A DNA stretch of 64,000 nucleotides from contig NZ_JAYMGZ010000002.1 in the NCBI RefSeq assembly GCF_037078405.1, positions 186,001 to 250,000 of the forward strand. Reading direction: 5' to 3'. Positions 45,996 through 54,438 of this stretch are shown here, piece after piece. The position numbers and the translations under genes were made by a program. Under the pieces are notes generated by a model. It saw only the letters and a program-made list of their open reading frames with translations, was not told where the DNA came from and made no database searches. Source of the stretch: Haloarcula sp. DT43 (lineage in GTDB: Archaea > Halobacteriota > Halobacteria > Halobacteriales > Haloarculaceae). Position 1 is the stretch's first letter. Each line of letters begins with the position of its first letter.

Positions 45996-47801
45996 TTACT
46001 TCCCCCAGAACGGGTCGCGGTTCCGATGTTTCTCCAGGTACATCGACAGGGCCTCGCGCTCGTCGACGGAGATGTCCTCCTTGAGTTCCTGTTCCAGAAT
46101 CTTCGCGTGTTTCTCCGGAATTTCGACCCAGAGGTCGTCGCCTTCCTCTATCTGGCGGCCGACGGTCGGCCCCTGGATTGAGACGGCCATGCGCTCGCCG
46201 GCACGGGCCGAGTCGACGTCCTCGCCCTCGTCCTGAATCGTCTTGAGAGTCCCGACGCGGTTGGCCTCACCGTCGTCCCACCTGACGACGTTGACGTTCC
46301 GCCGGAGTTCGCCCGAGAGGATTTCGACGCCGACGACGGCGGGGTCGGACTGGCGGAACGTGTGGTCCTGCAGAATCCGGAACTTCGCGGGTCGGGTGAT
46401 GTTCTCCAGAATCTGCTCCTGCTGGGCCTCCTCGATGGCAGTGACGTGGTCGTCGTAGGCCTCGACGAGCTGGTAGATGACGTCGTCCTCGAACAGTTCC
46501 ACGTCCTCCTGCTCGGCGAGGTCCCGCGCGTCGTCGAGCACCTCGACGCTGAACGCCAGAATCGCCTGGTTCGTCGGTTCGCCCGCCGTCTCGGCGACCC
46601 GCACGTCCCGGGGCGCGACCGCGCCGACCTCGGCGCGCATGACCGGGATTTCCTCCTCCTCGAGCGTGCTGGAGAGGGCTTCGAGCGAGCCCAGCGTGTC
46701 GGCCTTGATGACGACCCCCTCCTCCTGTGTCGTGACCTCGATTTCGGCGAGTTCCTCCTCGACTTCGGCGATGACCTCGCTGCGGTCGCGGTCGCGGACG
46801 ACGCGTATCGGCGCGCCGGCCATCGCGTCCCCGAGGTCCGGTGCGGCGATTTTGACGCCGTCGGCGGCGGCGACCTGCTCGACCTGTTCGAACTCCTGTT
46901 CGGTCCGTATCTCTTCGAGCGGGCGGGGGCGAAGCAGCGCACGCACGTCGGTGACGATAGACCCCTGCAGGCCGCCGACGACGATGGTGTCGTCGTTGCG
47001 GATGGTCCCGTCGTAGATGATGGCGTCCAGCGTCGTTCCGAAGCCCTGGGTGTCTTTCACCTCGAGGACGGTGCCGACACCGGGGCCGGTGGTGTCGATT
47101 TCCATCTCCTCTTTCATGTACCGCTGGGACAGCCCCATCATCACCGTCAGCAGGTCGGGGATGCCCTCGCTGGTCTCGGCGGAGACGGGGACGACGCCGA
47201 TGTTGGCCTGGAAGTTCTGGACGCGCCAGTACATGTCCGCGGAGAAGCCGTTGTCCGAGAGTTCGCCGATAATCTCGTACAGTTTCTCGTTCAGGTCGGA
47301 CTGGACGCGGTCGGACTGGGCCTCCATCGTCTGCTGGACCGGCTGCCCCTCGTTGGGGTTCCAGCCCGGAATCGTGTCTATCTTGTTCGCGGCGACGATG
47401 AACGGCGTCTGGGTCCGCTTGAGGATGTCGATGGCCTCCAGCGTCTGGGGCTGGAAGCCGTCGTTGACGTCGACCACGAGGATGGCGATGTCGGCGAGCG
47501 CGCCGCCCCGGGAGCGAAGCGTCGAGAACGAGTGGTGGCCCGGCGTGTCGATGAACAGCAGTCCGGGCAGGTCGAAGTCCGTCGGGTCGACCAGGTCGCC
47601 GGCGATTTCGGAAATCACGTTCAGCGGGACGGCAGTCGCGCCGATGTGCTGTGTAATCGCGCCCGATTCGCCGGCGGTGACGGCCGACCCGCGTATCTTG
47701 TCGAGCAGGCTCGTCTTCCCGTGGTCGACGTGGCCGAGGACGGCGACGATGGGCGTCCGCAGGGTGTCGTCGGTGGCTGGGGTGGGGTCCGTGTCAGACA
47801 T
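45996..47801 (-). CDS. infB: Translation initiation factor aIF5B
   Basis: This 601-residue GTPase joins ribosomal subunits at initiation. The P-loop GHVDHGKT is at residues 23-30, switch II FIDTPGHHSF follows and NKID is near residue 140. Domains II-IV follow in the order of archaeal IF2/eIF5B. The N-terminal extension of bacterial IF2 is absent, as in archaea. It has no intein. A convergent or antisense gene was not found. Confidence 0.96.
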   Translation of the reverse strand: MSDTDPTPATDDTLRTPIVAVLGHVDHGKTSLLDKIRGSAVTAGESGAITQHIGATAVPLNVISEIAGDLVDPTDFDLPGLLFIDTPGHHSFSTLRSRGGALADIAILVVDVNDGFQPQTLEAIDILKRTQTPFIVAANKIDTIPGWNPNEGQPVQQTMEAQSDRVQSDLNEKLYEIIGELSDNGFSADMYWRVQNFQANIGVVPVSAETSEGIPDLLTVMMGLSQRYMKEEMEIDTTGPGVGTVLEVKDTQGFGTTLDAIIYDGTIRNDDTIVVGGLQGSIVTDVRALLRPRPLEEIRTEQEFEQVEQVAAADGVKIAAPDLGDAMAGAPIRVVRDRDRSEVIAEVEEELAEIEVTTQEEGVVIKADTLGSLEALSSTLEEEEIPVMRAEVGAVAPRDVRVAETAGEPTNQAILAFSVEVLDDARDLAEQEDVELFEDDVIYQLVEAYDDHVTAIEEAQQEQILENITRPAKFRILQDHTFRQSDPAVVGVEILSGELRRNVNVVRWDDGEANRVGTLKTIQDEGEDVDSARAGERMAVSIQGPTVGRQIEEGDDLWVEIPEKHAKILEQELKEDISVDEREALSMYLEKHRNRDPFWGK

Positions 47802-47895
47802 AAATGGCTCCAGAAGTTGTCGGAACCGAGTCGTCGGTGGCAGTTAAGTTCGTCGTCATCAGTCGCGCGCGACCGAACGTCGGGCTAAGCGGGCG

Positions 47896-48426
47896 TCACT
47901 CGGTCACAGTGAACGACCCCGTCATCCCGAGGCTCTGGTGGGGGACACAGTGGTACTCGTACTCGCCGGGGGCCGCGAAGGTGTGGGCGTACTCGTACCC
48001 CGAACTGTAGGTCCCGTCCCCCGGGGTTCCCGACCAATCGCTGTCGGCCGGCGTCGCGGTCGGCTTGACGTTGTGGCCGCCGCCTTCCCAGACCCACAGC
48101 ACGGTCCCCCCGACCGGGACGTCGAAGGTCTCCGGGTCGAAGACGAAATCGCCCGGGGCGACGGCGACGACCCGGTCGGCGTCGACTGGCGTGGCAGTCG
48201 GCGTCTCGGTCGCGGTGGGCGTCTGTGTCGCCGTTTCAGTCGGTGTCGCCGTTGGTGTCGGCGTCCCGGTCGGTTCCGCCGTCTCCGTCGCCGCCGTCGT
48301 CTCGGTCGCTGTCGACGTCTGTGTCGTCGGCGACGACGTCCCGCCGCCGTCGCTACTGCATCCCGCGACGGCTCCGACGACGGCGGCCGTGAGGCCCCCG
48401 AGGAACTGCCGCCTTGTCCTGTCCAT
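47896..48426 (-). CDS. Halocyanin-type blue copper protein (Tat-exported lipoprotein)
   Basis: This 176-residue protein has a twin-arginine signal (RTRRQFLGGLTAAVVG), lipobox VAGC, a Thr/Pro/Ala-rich linker of about 55 residues and one cupredoxin domain. Copper ligands are the His in GGGHNVKP and the Cys, His and Met in CVPHQSLGM. It carries electrons on the outer membrane face, between the respiratory chain and a terminal oxidase. The repeated ETPTAT linker may be O-glycosylated. It is divergent from the PRC-barrel gene. Confidence 0.93.
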   Translation of the reverse strand: MDRTRRQFLGGLTAAVVGAVAGCSSDGGGTSSPTTQTSTATETTAATETAEPTGTPTPTATPTETATQTPTATETPTATPVDADRVVAVAPGDFVFDPETFDVPVGGTVLWVWEGGGHNVKPTATPADSDWSGTPGDGTYSSGYEYAHTFAAPGEYEYHCVPHQSLGMTGSFTVTE

Positions 48427-48590
48427 GCCGTACCGTAGGCCGCCTCTCGCATAGGGTTGTGGTCCGCTGTGAGTGCTCTGGTGGCTTGGAGACTACGGCC
48501 ACCGACTGCCAGTACGCACCTGCCATCGCCCGGCAGTCGCCCGTCGGACATCCCCGTGGCGTTTATGTAACCTCGTTCGGAACAAGGGGT

Positions 48591-48830
48591 ATGGCCGCGA
48601 TACTCGCAGAAAACCTGTCGGGGAAAGACGTGATGGGGACTGATGGCGCGGAAATCGGCAGTCTCTACAACATCACGATGGACTTCTCCTCCGGCGCGTT
48701 GCACAACCTCGTCATCGACCCCGCGGACTCGCTTCGCAACACAGACTTCGAGTACAGTGACCAGGGCCGTCTGCTCGTCCCCGTCGGGCGGGTCAAGGCC
48801 GTGAAAGACCACATGATCGTTCAGCGTTAG
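48591..48830 (+). CDS. PRC-barrel domain protein
   Basis: This 79-residue PRC-barrel beta protein reads AAILAENLSGKDVMGTDGAEIGSL, then LVIDPADSLRN and LLVPVGRVKAVKDHMIVQR. PRC-barrels occur in photosynthetic reaction centre H and in RimM-type RNA-processing factors. Here the stop is followed directly by the nob1 ATG, so a link with rRNA processing is plausible. A GTTTATGTAAC box about 25-30 bp upstream gives leaderless transcription. Confidence 0.85.
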   Translation: MAAILAENLSGKDVMGTDGAEIGSLYNITMDFSSGALHNLVIDPADSLRNTDFEYSDQGRLLVPVGRVKAVKDHMIVQR

Positions 48831-49289
48831 ATGTACGTTCTTGACTCCTCGGCGTTTATCAACGAGTACCACACAGACGAGCAGATAGCGACCATTCCGC
48901 TCGTCAGAGAGGAACTGGAAGACGAGGCCGCCTACCGCTTCGACGCGCTCGAAGGCTCGGGGATGCACCTCCACATCCCCGAGGACAACACTGTCGAACG
49001 CATCGAACGCGCCGCCAGCGAGACCGGTGACCTCGCGGAGCTTTCCGAGACCGACATTCGCCTCGTCGCGGCCGCGTTCGAACTCGACAGCCGCCTGGTC
49101 ACGGACGACTACGCGATGCAGAACGTCGCGGAGAAACTCGACGTGGCGGTCGAAGTCATCGCCCGCGAGGGCATCTCCGAACAGCGCGACTGGCTGTTCC
49201 AGTGTGCCGGCTGTGGCCGCGAGTTCGACGAGAACCGCGACCGCTGTCCGGTCTGTGGGAGTTCGCTCTCCCGGAAGAACCCGGCCTAA
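48831..49289 (+). CDS. nob1: Nob1-type endoribonuclease (PIN domain plus zinc ribbon)
   Basis: This 152-residue protein has a PIN domain starting MYVLDSSAFI (catalytic Asp5) and, after the acidic residues of ELSETDIRLVAAA, LVTDDYAMQNVAE. The C-terminal zinc ribbon is CAGCGREFDENRDRCPVCG. Nob1 makes the final cut at the 16S rRNA 3' end. The stop overlaps by 3 bp with that of the small convergent gene. Confidence 0.93.
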   Translation: MYVLDSSAFINEYHTDEQIATIPLVREELEDEAAYRFDALEGSGMHLHIPEDNTVERIERAASETGDLAELSETDIRLVAAAFELDSRLVTDDYAMQNVAEKLDVAVEVIAREGISEQRDWLFQCAGCGREFDENRDRCPVCGSSLSRKNPA

Positions 49290-49432
49290 ACGGTCCGTTC
49301 GTCCCGGGCTTCGAGTCCGAGGTCGACAAGCTGGGCGAGCACCTCCTCCTCCGTGATGCCGTAGCGCCGGGCGAGCGTCTCGATGACTCGCGCCTGGTCG
49401 TCATCACAGACGACAGTGTACCGCCGCGCCAT
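49286..49432 (-). CDS. 48-residue ribbon-helix-helix-like protein
   Basis: The frame from the ATG at 49432 encodes MARRYTVVCDDDQARVIETL followed by helical ARRYGITEEEVLAQLVDLGL. A beta strand, then two helices with a basic N-terminus, is the CopG/RHH layout, so DNA binding as a dimer is inferred. Its stop overlaps the nob1 stop tail to tail. It lies 56 bp upstream of the CPBP protease stop region. It is convergent with nob1 and may regulate near genes. Confidence 0.6.
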   Translation of the reverse strand: MARRYTVVCDDDQARVIETLARRYGITEEEVLAQLVDLGLEARDERTV

Positions 49433-49488
49433 GACCGCCCCTACAGCAGTCGGTCGCATAAACACCCGTCAGACGGCAGTCCGACGGT

Positions 49489-50631
49489 TCAGACGACCGG
49501 CGTTCCCGCAATCTCGACGTACAGCATGAGAAACTGGATGGCGTTGAACGCACCGTGGATGAAGATGGGGACGAGCAGGTTCTCGGTCTTGAGGTAGCTC
49601 AGGCCGAGCAGCGTCGAGAGAACGAACACGAGCAGCAGCGAGAGGACCGTCTGTGTCGGCGTGCCGGTGCTGTACTGGCCGAAGTGGACGACACCGAAGA
49701 CGGCGCTGGTGAGGACAATCGCCTGGAGGTCGCCGAAGTCGTCGTAGAGGTACTTCTGGATGAGGTTCCGGTAGATGAACTCCTCGCTGGGCGCGATGGT
49801 CAGGAACGCGAGCGGGACCATCACGAGCAGGAACGACGGGTCCTCGCGGGCCAGTTCCTCGACGCTGCTGCGGGCCGCTTCCAGGCCCAGTGCCTGTATG
49901 AGGTAACTGAAGCCGACGAGCGCGACCATGAGGACGACGACGCCGCCGACGCTGTAGCCGATATCGCGGAGGGTCAGTCGACGCAGGTCCAGGTCGGCCC
50001 AGTCCCGGCCCAACCGGTTGGCGACGGCCGCGCCGAAGCCGACGAAGCCGACGCCGATGCCGACGGTGAGCGTGATGTACGTCGGCCCGGTGACGGTCCC
50101 GCCGTCGAGCGCTCCGGCGCTGATTAGGCCGGCCAGCGCGGCCCCGAGGACGACGAACTGGGCGAACACCGTCCCCACGAGGAAGCCGGCCAGACCGATG
50201 CCGGTCGCCACCGAGAGCGCCCTGGCGACCGTGTACAGCCGGTCGTTCGCCACGCCGGTCGAGAGCGCCCAGCCCAGCGCGACCGTGACGCCGCCGGCCA
50301 GCACTGCGAGATAGACAGCCAGACCGACGGTCGCTTCGACACCGGCGCGGAACTCCGGCCCGAAGAAGGCGACGAGCGTCGCGAACGTCGCCAGTGCGCT
50401 CGCGCCCGCCGCGCCCAGACCGGCCTGCCGCCCGTCGAGTGCGCCGTGGCGGGCGAGCGAGAAGGCGAGTGCGGCGGCGACGAAGCCCGCGGCGGCGACC
50501 CCGCGGGCGGTGACCGGGCCGACCCCAGTCGGCGGCGTCACCCAGCCGACGACGCCGGTTTCGGTTGCGACGAGCACGACGAGACCGAGGCCTGCGGCGA
50601 GGACGCCCCAGTTCGCGGCAGTGTCGTCCAT
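49489..50631 (-). CDS. CPBP (CAAX protease / Abi) family intramembrane metalloprotease
   Basis: This 380-residue protein has about ten membrane helices. The C-terminal half holds the family motifs: SEEFIYRNLIQKYL (E-E-x-x-x-R), FGVVHFG (F-x-x-x-H) and IFIHGAFN (H-x-x-x-N). Family members are prenyl-protein or bacteriocin-immunity type proteases; archaeal substrates are unknown. I chose the ATG at 50631. It directly precedes the small RHH gene on the same strand, and pgi is 23 bp upstream. Confidence 0.88.
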   Translation of the reverse strand: MDDTAANWGVLAAGLGLVVLVATETGVVGWVTPPTGVGPVTARGVAAAGFVAAALAFSLARHGALDGRQAGLGAAGASALATFATLVAFFGPEFRAGVEATVGLAVYLAVLAGGVTVALGWALSTGVANDRLYTVARALSVATGIGLAGFLVGTVFAQFVVLGAALAGLISAGALDGGTVTGPTYITLTVGIGVGFVGFGAAVANRLGRDWADLDLRRLTLRDIGYSVGGVVVLMVALVGFSYLIQALGLEAARSSVEELAREDPSFLLVMVPLAFLTIAPSEEFIYRNLIQKYLYDDFGDLQAIVLTSAVFGVVHFGQYSTGTPTQTVLSLLLVFVLSTLLGLSYLKTENLLVPIFIHGAFNAIQFLMLYVEIAGTPVV

Positions 50632-50654
50632 TATCGGCAGTCCGTGACGGCGGC

Positions 50655-51965
50655 CTAAAGGGACTCCGTTTCGCCGATACGGAGCCGCTCGCGCTCGTCG
50701 ACGACCGCCGTCTCGTCGGTGGCTTCGCCGCGGATGAGCGCCCGCGTGGCGTTTTTCCCCCACTCGACGGCCGGCTGGGTGAACGTCTCCACGTCGGCGA
50801 GTTCGCCGACCAGGACGCAGGCGGCCTCCATCGCGTACAGGAGTTCGCCGAGGCTTTCGGCGTCGAGCCGGTCGATTTCCACCTCCAACGCCGGTCGGTC
50901 CGCCGCCGGCAGGCTCGCCACCGTCGCCTCGTACTCGGCGTCGATGAGGCCGCCGAGGTCGGTCCCGGCGAGGTACGAGAGGTCCTCGTGGTCCGGGTCG
51001 GGAATCGCCACGTCGGCCCGCTCCCGTGGTCGGACGAACGTGACGACCTTGTCGCGGTGGCCGGCCCGGTACAGCTGGAGCTGGGAGTGCTGGTCGGTCG
51101 CGCCGAGCGCCCGCGCCGGCGTCTGGCCCCGGTCGTCCTTGCCCAGGCTCTCGGCCCAGAGCTGTGCGAACCACTCGCCGAAGGACTCCAGGCGCTCGGC
51201 GTAGGGCATGACGGCGTTGACTTTCGCGCCCGCTTCTTCGAGCGCGTAGGCCATCGCGCCGTAGGCGTAGGCCGGCGAGTCGTACAGCGACGGCGCGAGG
51301 TCGTCGGCCGCGGCCCGGCCGCCGTCGAGCAGCCCCTCGATGTCGATGCCGAGGATGGCCGGCGGGACGAGCCCGACCGCCGACAGCGCGCTGAACCGGC
51401 CCGGAACGCCCTCGGGCACCGGCAGCGTCGGCAGGTCGTGCTGGTCGGCCAGCGCCCGGAGCGGGCCGGACTCGCCCGTCGTGACGACGATGCGCTCGGT
51501 CCAGTCGACGCCGCGGTCCTCGTAGGCCTCGCGGACGACGAGGAAGTTCGCTAGCGTCTCCGCGGTCGTCCCCGACCGGGACACGACGTTGATGGCCGCG
51601 TCGGCGAGCGTGAGGTCGTCGAGCGTCCGCCGGACGTGTTCCGGGTCGACGTTGTCCAGGACGACGTGGCTGCCCGGGTCCTCGACCAGCGCCTCGGTGA
51701 TGGTTTTCGCGCCCAGCGCGGAGCCGCCGATGCCGACGGTGATGACGGACTCGGCGTCGTCGACCGGGGCGACGGCGTCCCGAATCGTCCCGGCGTCGGT
51801 CGTCTCCGGGAGGTTCAGCGACGCGTAGCCGAACTCGCCCTCCGCCCGCCCCTGCTCGATGCGGTCGTGGGCCGCGGCCACCCGCTCGTCTAGCTCCTCC
51901 AGCGTCGCTCGTTCGACGCCCGGGTCGGCGGCACTGGCAAGCGCGGCTCCGATATCGACGTGCAT
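50655..51965 (-). CDS. pgi: Glucose-6-phosphate isomerase
   Basis: This 436-residue phosphosugar isomerase belongs to the Pgi/SIS family. Signatures are VITVGIGGSALGAKTI near residue 75, NVVSRSGTTAETL near residue 125, and the C-terminal FTQPAVEWGKNATRALI that supplies the catalytic Lys. It interconverts glucose-6-P and fructose-6-P. The length is normal for the haloarchaeal type. The start is the ATG at 51965; the CPBP gene follows after 23 bp. Confidence 0.93.
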   Translation of the reverse strand: MHVDIGAALASAADPGVERATLEELDERVAAAHDRIEQGRAEGEFGYASLNLPETTDAGTIRDAVAPVDDAESVITVGIGGSALGAKTITEALVEDPGSHVVLDNVDPEHVRRTLDDLTLADAAINVVSRSGTTAETLANFLVVREAYEDRGVDWTERIVVTTGESGPLRALADQHDLPTLPVPEGVPGRFSALSAVGLVPPAILGIDIEGLLDGGRAAADDLAPSLYDSPAYAYGAMAYALEEAGAKVNAVMPYAERLESFGEWFAQLWAESLGKDDRGQTPARALGATDQHSQLQLYRAGHRDKVVTFVRPRERADVAIPDPDHEDLSYLAGTDLGGLIDAEYEATVASLPAADRPALEVEIDRLDAESLGELLYAMEAACVLVGELADVETFTQPAVEWGKNATRALIRGEATDETAVVDERERLRIGETESL

Positions 51966-52068
51966 ACTGGGGGTGTCGACGGGCGGGTACAAACAACTCC
52001 CGGAGAACGCGGGGCGGCCTCGGCCGGACAACACCGCGCTTAACCTCGCCCTCACCCTATCGACAGCT

Positions 52069-52608
52069 ATGACAGACGCGACGGCAGAGCAGTCCGTCAC
52101 GGACGACGACCGGCCCGAGCCCTACAGCGGGCTCCCCGGCGCGTTCCCGTACGCGTTCCGGGCCAGCGACTCGCTGCTGTTCAAGGCCTACGTCCCGGTC
52201 GCGCTGCTACTCTCGGCGGCGATTACCCTCGTGTTCTCGTTCGGACTGATAACCCAGCTGGCCGAGACCGGGCGCGTCCGCGGCGGGACCTTCACCTTCT
52301 CGCGGAGTTTCTTCCTGTTCGTCGGGCTGTTGCTGGTCGCGCCGCTGCTGGCCCCGGTGCTGTCGGTCGCGCGCCGGCACCGGCGGACCGTCTCCTCGGT
52401 GAGCTACGACCGCGCCATCGCCCTCGCCGCGTTCCTGTTCATCGGGTCGATATACCTCGCGCTGCTGACCTCGGCACCGGCGGCGCTCCGCGAGCCGACA
52501 CAGAGCGCCGTCGTCGGGTTCTTCTACTCGCTGTCGCCGATTGCCGGCGTCGTCCCGCCGCTGCTCGCGACGCTGCTGATGTATCTCACACACCGGCTGC
52601 TGAAGTAG
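52069..52608 (+). CDS. Four-helix membrane protein, uncharacterised
   Basis: This 179-residue protein has a polar N-terminus of 40 residues and four hydrophobic helices (about 45-70, 84-108, 121-141, 150-176). The sequence RRHRRTVSSVSYDRAIA lies between helices 2 and 3. It resembles haloarchaeal DUF-type membrane proteins. I can give no function. It is divergent from pgi, with 103 bp between them. Confidence 0.7.
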   Translation: MTDATAEQSVTDDDRPEPYSGLPGAFPYAFRASDSLLFKAYVPVALLLSAAITLVFSFGLITQLAETGRVRGGTFTFSRSFFLFVGLLLVAPLLAPVLSVARRHRRTVSSVSYDRAIALAAFLFIGSIYLALLTSAPAALREPTQSAVVGFFYSLSPIAGVVPPLLATLLMYLTHRLLK

Positions 52609-52688
52609 CGGGCAGGCCTCCCGCCGGACGAGACCCGAGCCCGTCCGTGGTCGAAACGGGCAAGAACGCCCGCCGCCAACGTCTCTCC

Positions 52689-53156
52689 ATGACAGCGATT
52701 GAGGGGACGTTTCTGGTCACCCACGCCGACGACACGTCGGCGACGCTTCGGAACGTCGCGGACTCGCAAGTACTGACACTGTCGGACAACCCCGGCGTCG
52801 AGGCCGGCGAGGTCGTCGAGGGGACGGTCGAACCCGAGCCGCCGATGGAGGTCACCTACACCGTCACCGACGTCGACGACCGCCGACGCATCCCTGTCGA
52901 GGAGGTCGACCTCGCGCCGACGACACAGGCGACCGACGTCGCCGCCGACCAGGCACCGGGCGAGCTAACGACGGTCGAACGCGCCGGCGAGGGCGAGATA
53001 CACGTCTTGACTGTCCCGGAAGCGGAGACGGCCGCGGCCGCCGCCGACGTCGTCGAGGACGAGGCCACCGTCTCGCGGGCGGCCAGGCTCGGCGTCGACC
53101 GAGTCGAGGTCCGGACGACCGACGGCGTCGTCAGCGTGCGATATCTGCCGGACTGA
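52689..53156 (+). CDS. Small haloarchaeal protein (DUF5812-like)
   Basis: This 155-residue acidic protein is built of an N-terminal beta domain (MTAIEGTFLVTHADDTSATL; VVEGTVEPEPPMEVTYTVTDV) and a C-terminal alpha/beta domain (VHVLTVPEAETAAAAADVV, in part). I recall this as a conserved haloarchaeal family (DUF5812). Function unknown. Its stop is 6 bp from the stop of the convergent gene at 53163. Confidence 0.7.
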   Translation: MTAIEGTFLVTHADDTSATLRNVADSQVLTLSDNPGVEAGEVVEGTVEPEPPMEVTYTVTDVDDRRRIPVEEVDLAPTTQATDVAADQAPGELTTVERAGEGEIHVLTVPEAETAAAAADVVEDEATVSRAARLGVDRVEVRTTDGVVSVRYLPD

Positions 53157-53162
53157 GTCGCC

Positions 53163-53477
53163 CTACTCGGTCGGCCCCGCGGCGCTCTGGACCCGCCAGC
53201 CGCCGGCGACCCCGCAGGCCTCGCGCTCGGTGTAGACGAACGCGGTGTCCTCTGTCACCCGCGGTCCGCCTTCGACGGACTCGACCCGCAGCGGGAAATC
53301 GAGCGTGTCGCCACAGCAGCCGACGCCGACGAACTCCGTCCACACGTCACCGGGCGCGGCGGTGTCGTGTGTCTTCCGGAGGTACGCGCGGAACGGCGAG
53401 CCGTCGATTTTGTCGCGGCCCCAGCCGCTGAGGTCCGCCGGATAGGAGAGTTCGACCCTGGTTGCGCTGTCGGACAT
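53163..53477 (-). CDS. Uncharacterised small haloarchaeal protein with a Cys pair
   Basis: This 104-residue protein is mostly beta (VELSYPADLSGWGRDKIDGS, TEFVGVGCCGDTLDFPL) with CC in the middle and a further Cys near the C-terminus, so a metal site or disulfide is possible. I do not recognise it with certainty. The ATG at 53477 is chosen over a longer start that runs into the upstream secF region. It is divergent from secF. Confidence 0.6.
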   Translation of the reverse strand: MSDSATRVELSYPADLSGWGRDKIDGSPFRAYLRKTHDTAAPGDVWTEFVGVGCCGDTLDFPLRVESVEGGPRVTEDTAFVYTEREACGVAGGWRVQSAAGPTE

Positions 53478-53577
53478 AGACGGACGGACGTGACGCGATG
53501 GCATAGCTGTACGGTACGGCCCTGTCAGTGGCGGGGATTGAGAAGGCTTATTCGCCCCCGTCTCACACCGTTCGGTC

Positions 53578-54438
53578 ATGTTCGAGTTCGAGGTCCCGGA
53601 AGTCGATTACACCAAGTACTCGAACCGCCAACTGGTGGCGGTTCCGCTGGTGGTGCTCGGCCTGGCGCTCGCGGTGCTCGGTGGCTGGTACCTGGTCACC
53701 GGCGCGCCGGTCTCTCCGAGCATCGACTTCACCGGCGGTTCGGAACTCACCGTCGAGTCGTCCCTCTCACAGGCGGAACTCAGGGCCGCCTTCGACGAGC
53801 CAGTGGTCTCCGTCCAGCAGGTCGAGGGCGAGAGCCGCTACATCATCACGTTCGACTCGTCGAACCTGGAGCCAATCGAGGAGACCGCGCGGTCGAGCGA
53901 CCGGATGGAGTTCCTCGGTAGCGGGACGACGTCGCCGATATTCGGCCAGGAGAACCAGCGGCTGGCGGTCGTCGGCATCGGCGTCGCCTTCCTCGGGATG
54001 AGCCTGCTCGTCTTCGCGATGTTCCGCTCGATTGTGCCGAGCATCGCCGTCGTCCTCTCTGCGTTCTCCGACCTGGTCATCCCGCTCGCGGTGATGAACC
54101 TCCTGGGCATCGAACTCTCGCTGGGGACCGTGGCCGCCCTGTTGATGCTCATCGGTTACAGCGTCGACTCCGACATCCTGCTGAACAACCACGTCCTCCG
54201 GCGGTCCGGCGGCTTCTACGAGTCTACCTATCGCGCGATGCGGACCGGCGTGACGATGACGCTGACGTCGATGGCGGCGATGGCGGTGATGGCGGTGTCG
54301 GCGACGATATTCGGTATCGAACTGATGGCCGCCATCGGGTTCGTCCTCGTCGTGGGGCTTGCGGCCGACCTGATGAACACCTACATGCTCAACGTCACGC
54401 TGCTTCGCTGGTACAAGTACGAGGGGGTCAACCGATGA
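53578..54438 (+). CDS. secF: Protein-export membrane protein SecF
   Basis: This 286-residue SecF has six membrane helices, an external P1-like domain after TM1 (PSIDFTGGSELTV motif near residue 42), and the conserved segments VVLSAFSDLVIPLA and LLMLIGYSVDSDILLNNHVLR. It works with SecD to pull secreted proteins outward using the ion gradient. Its stop overlaps the secD ATG as ATGA. The secF-before-secD order is the archaeal one. Confidence 0.95.
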   Translation: MFEFEVPEVDYTKYSNRQLVAVPLVVLGLALAVLGGWYLVTGAPVSPSIDFTGGSELTVESSLSQAELRAAFDEPVVSVQQVEGESRYIITFDSSNLEPIEETARSSDRMEFLGSGTTSPIFGQENQRLAVVGIGVAFLGMSLLVFAMFRSIVPSIAVVLSAFSDLVIPLAVMNLLGIELSLGTVAALLMLIGYSVDSDILLNNHVLRRSGGFYESTYRAMRTGVTMTLTSMAAMAVMAVSATIFGIELMAAIGFVLVVGLAADLMNTYMLNVTLLRWYKYEGVNR

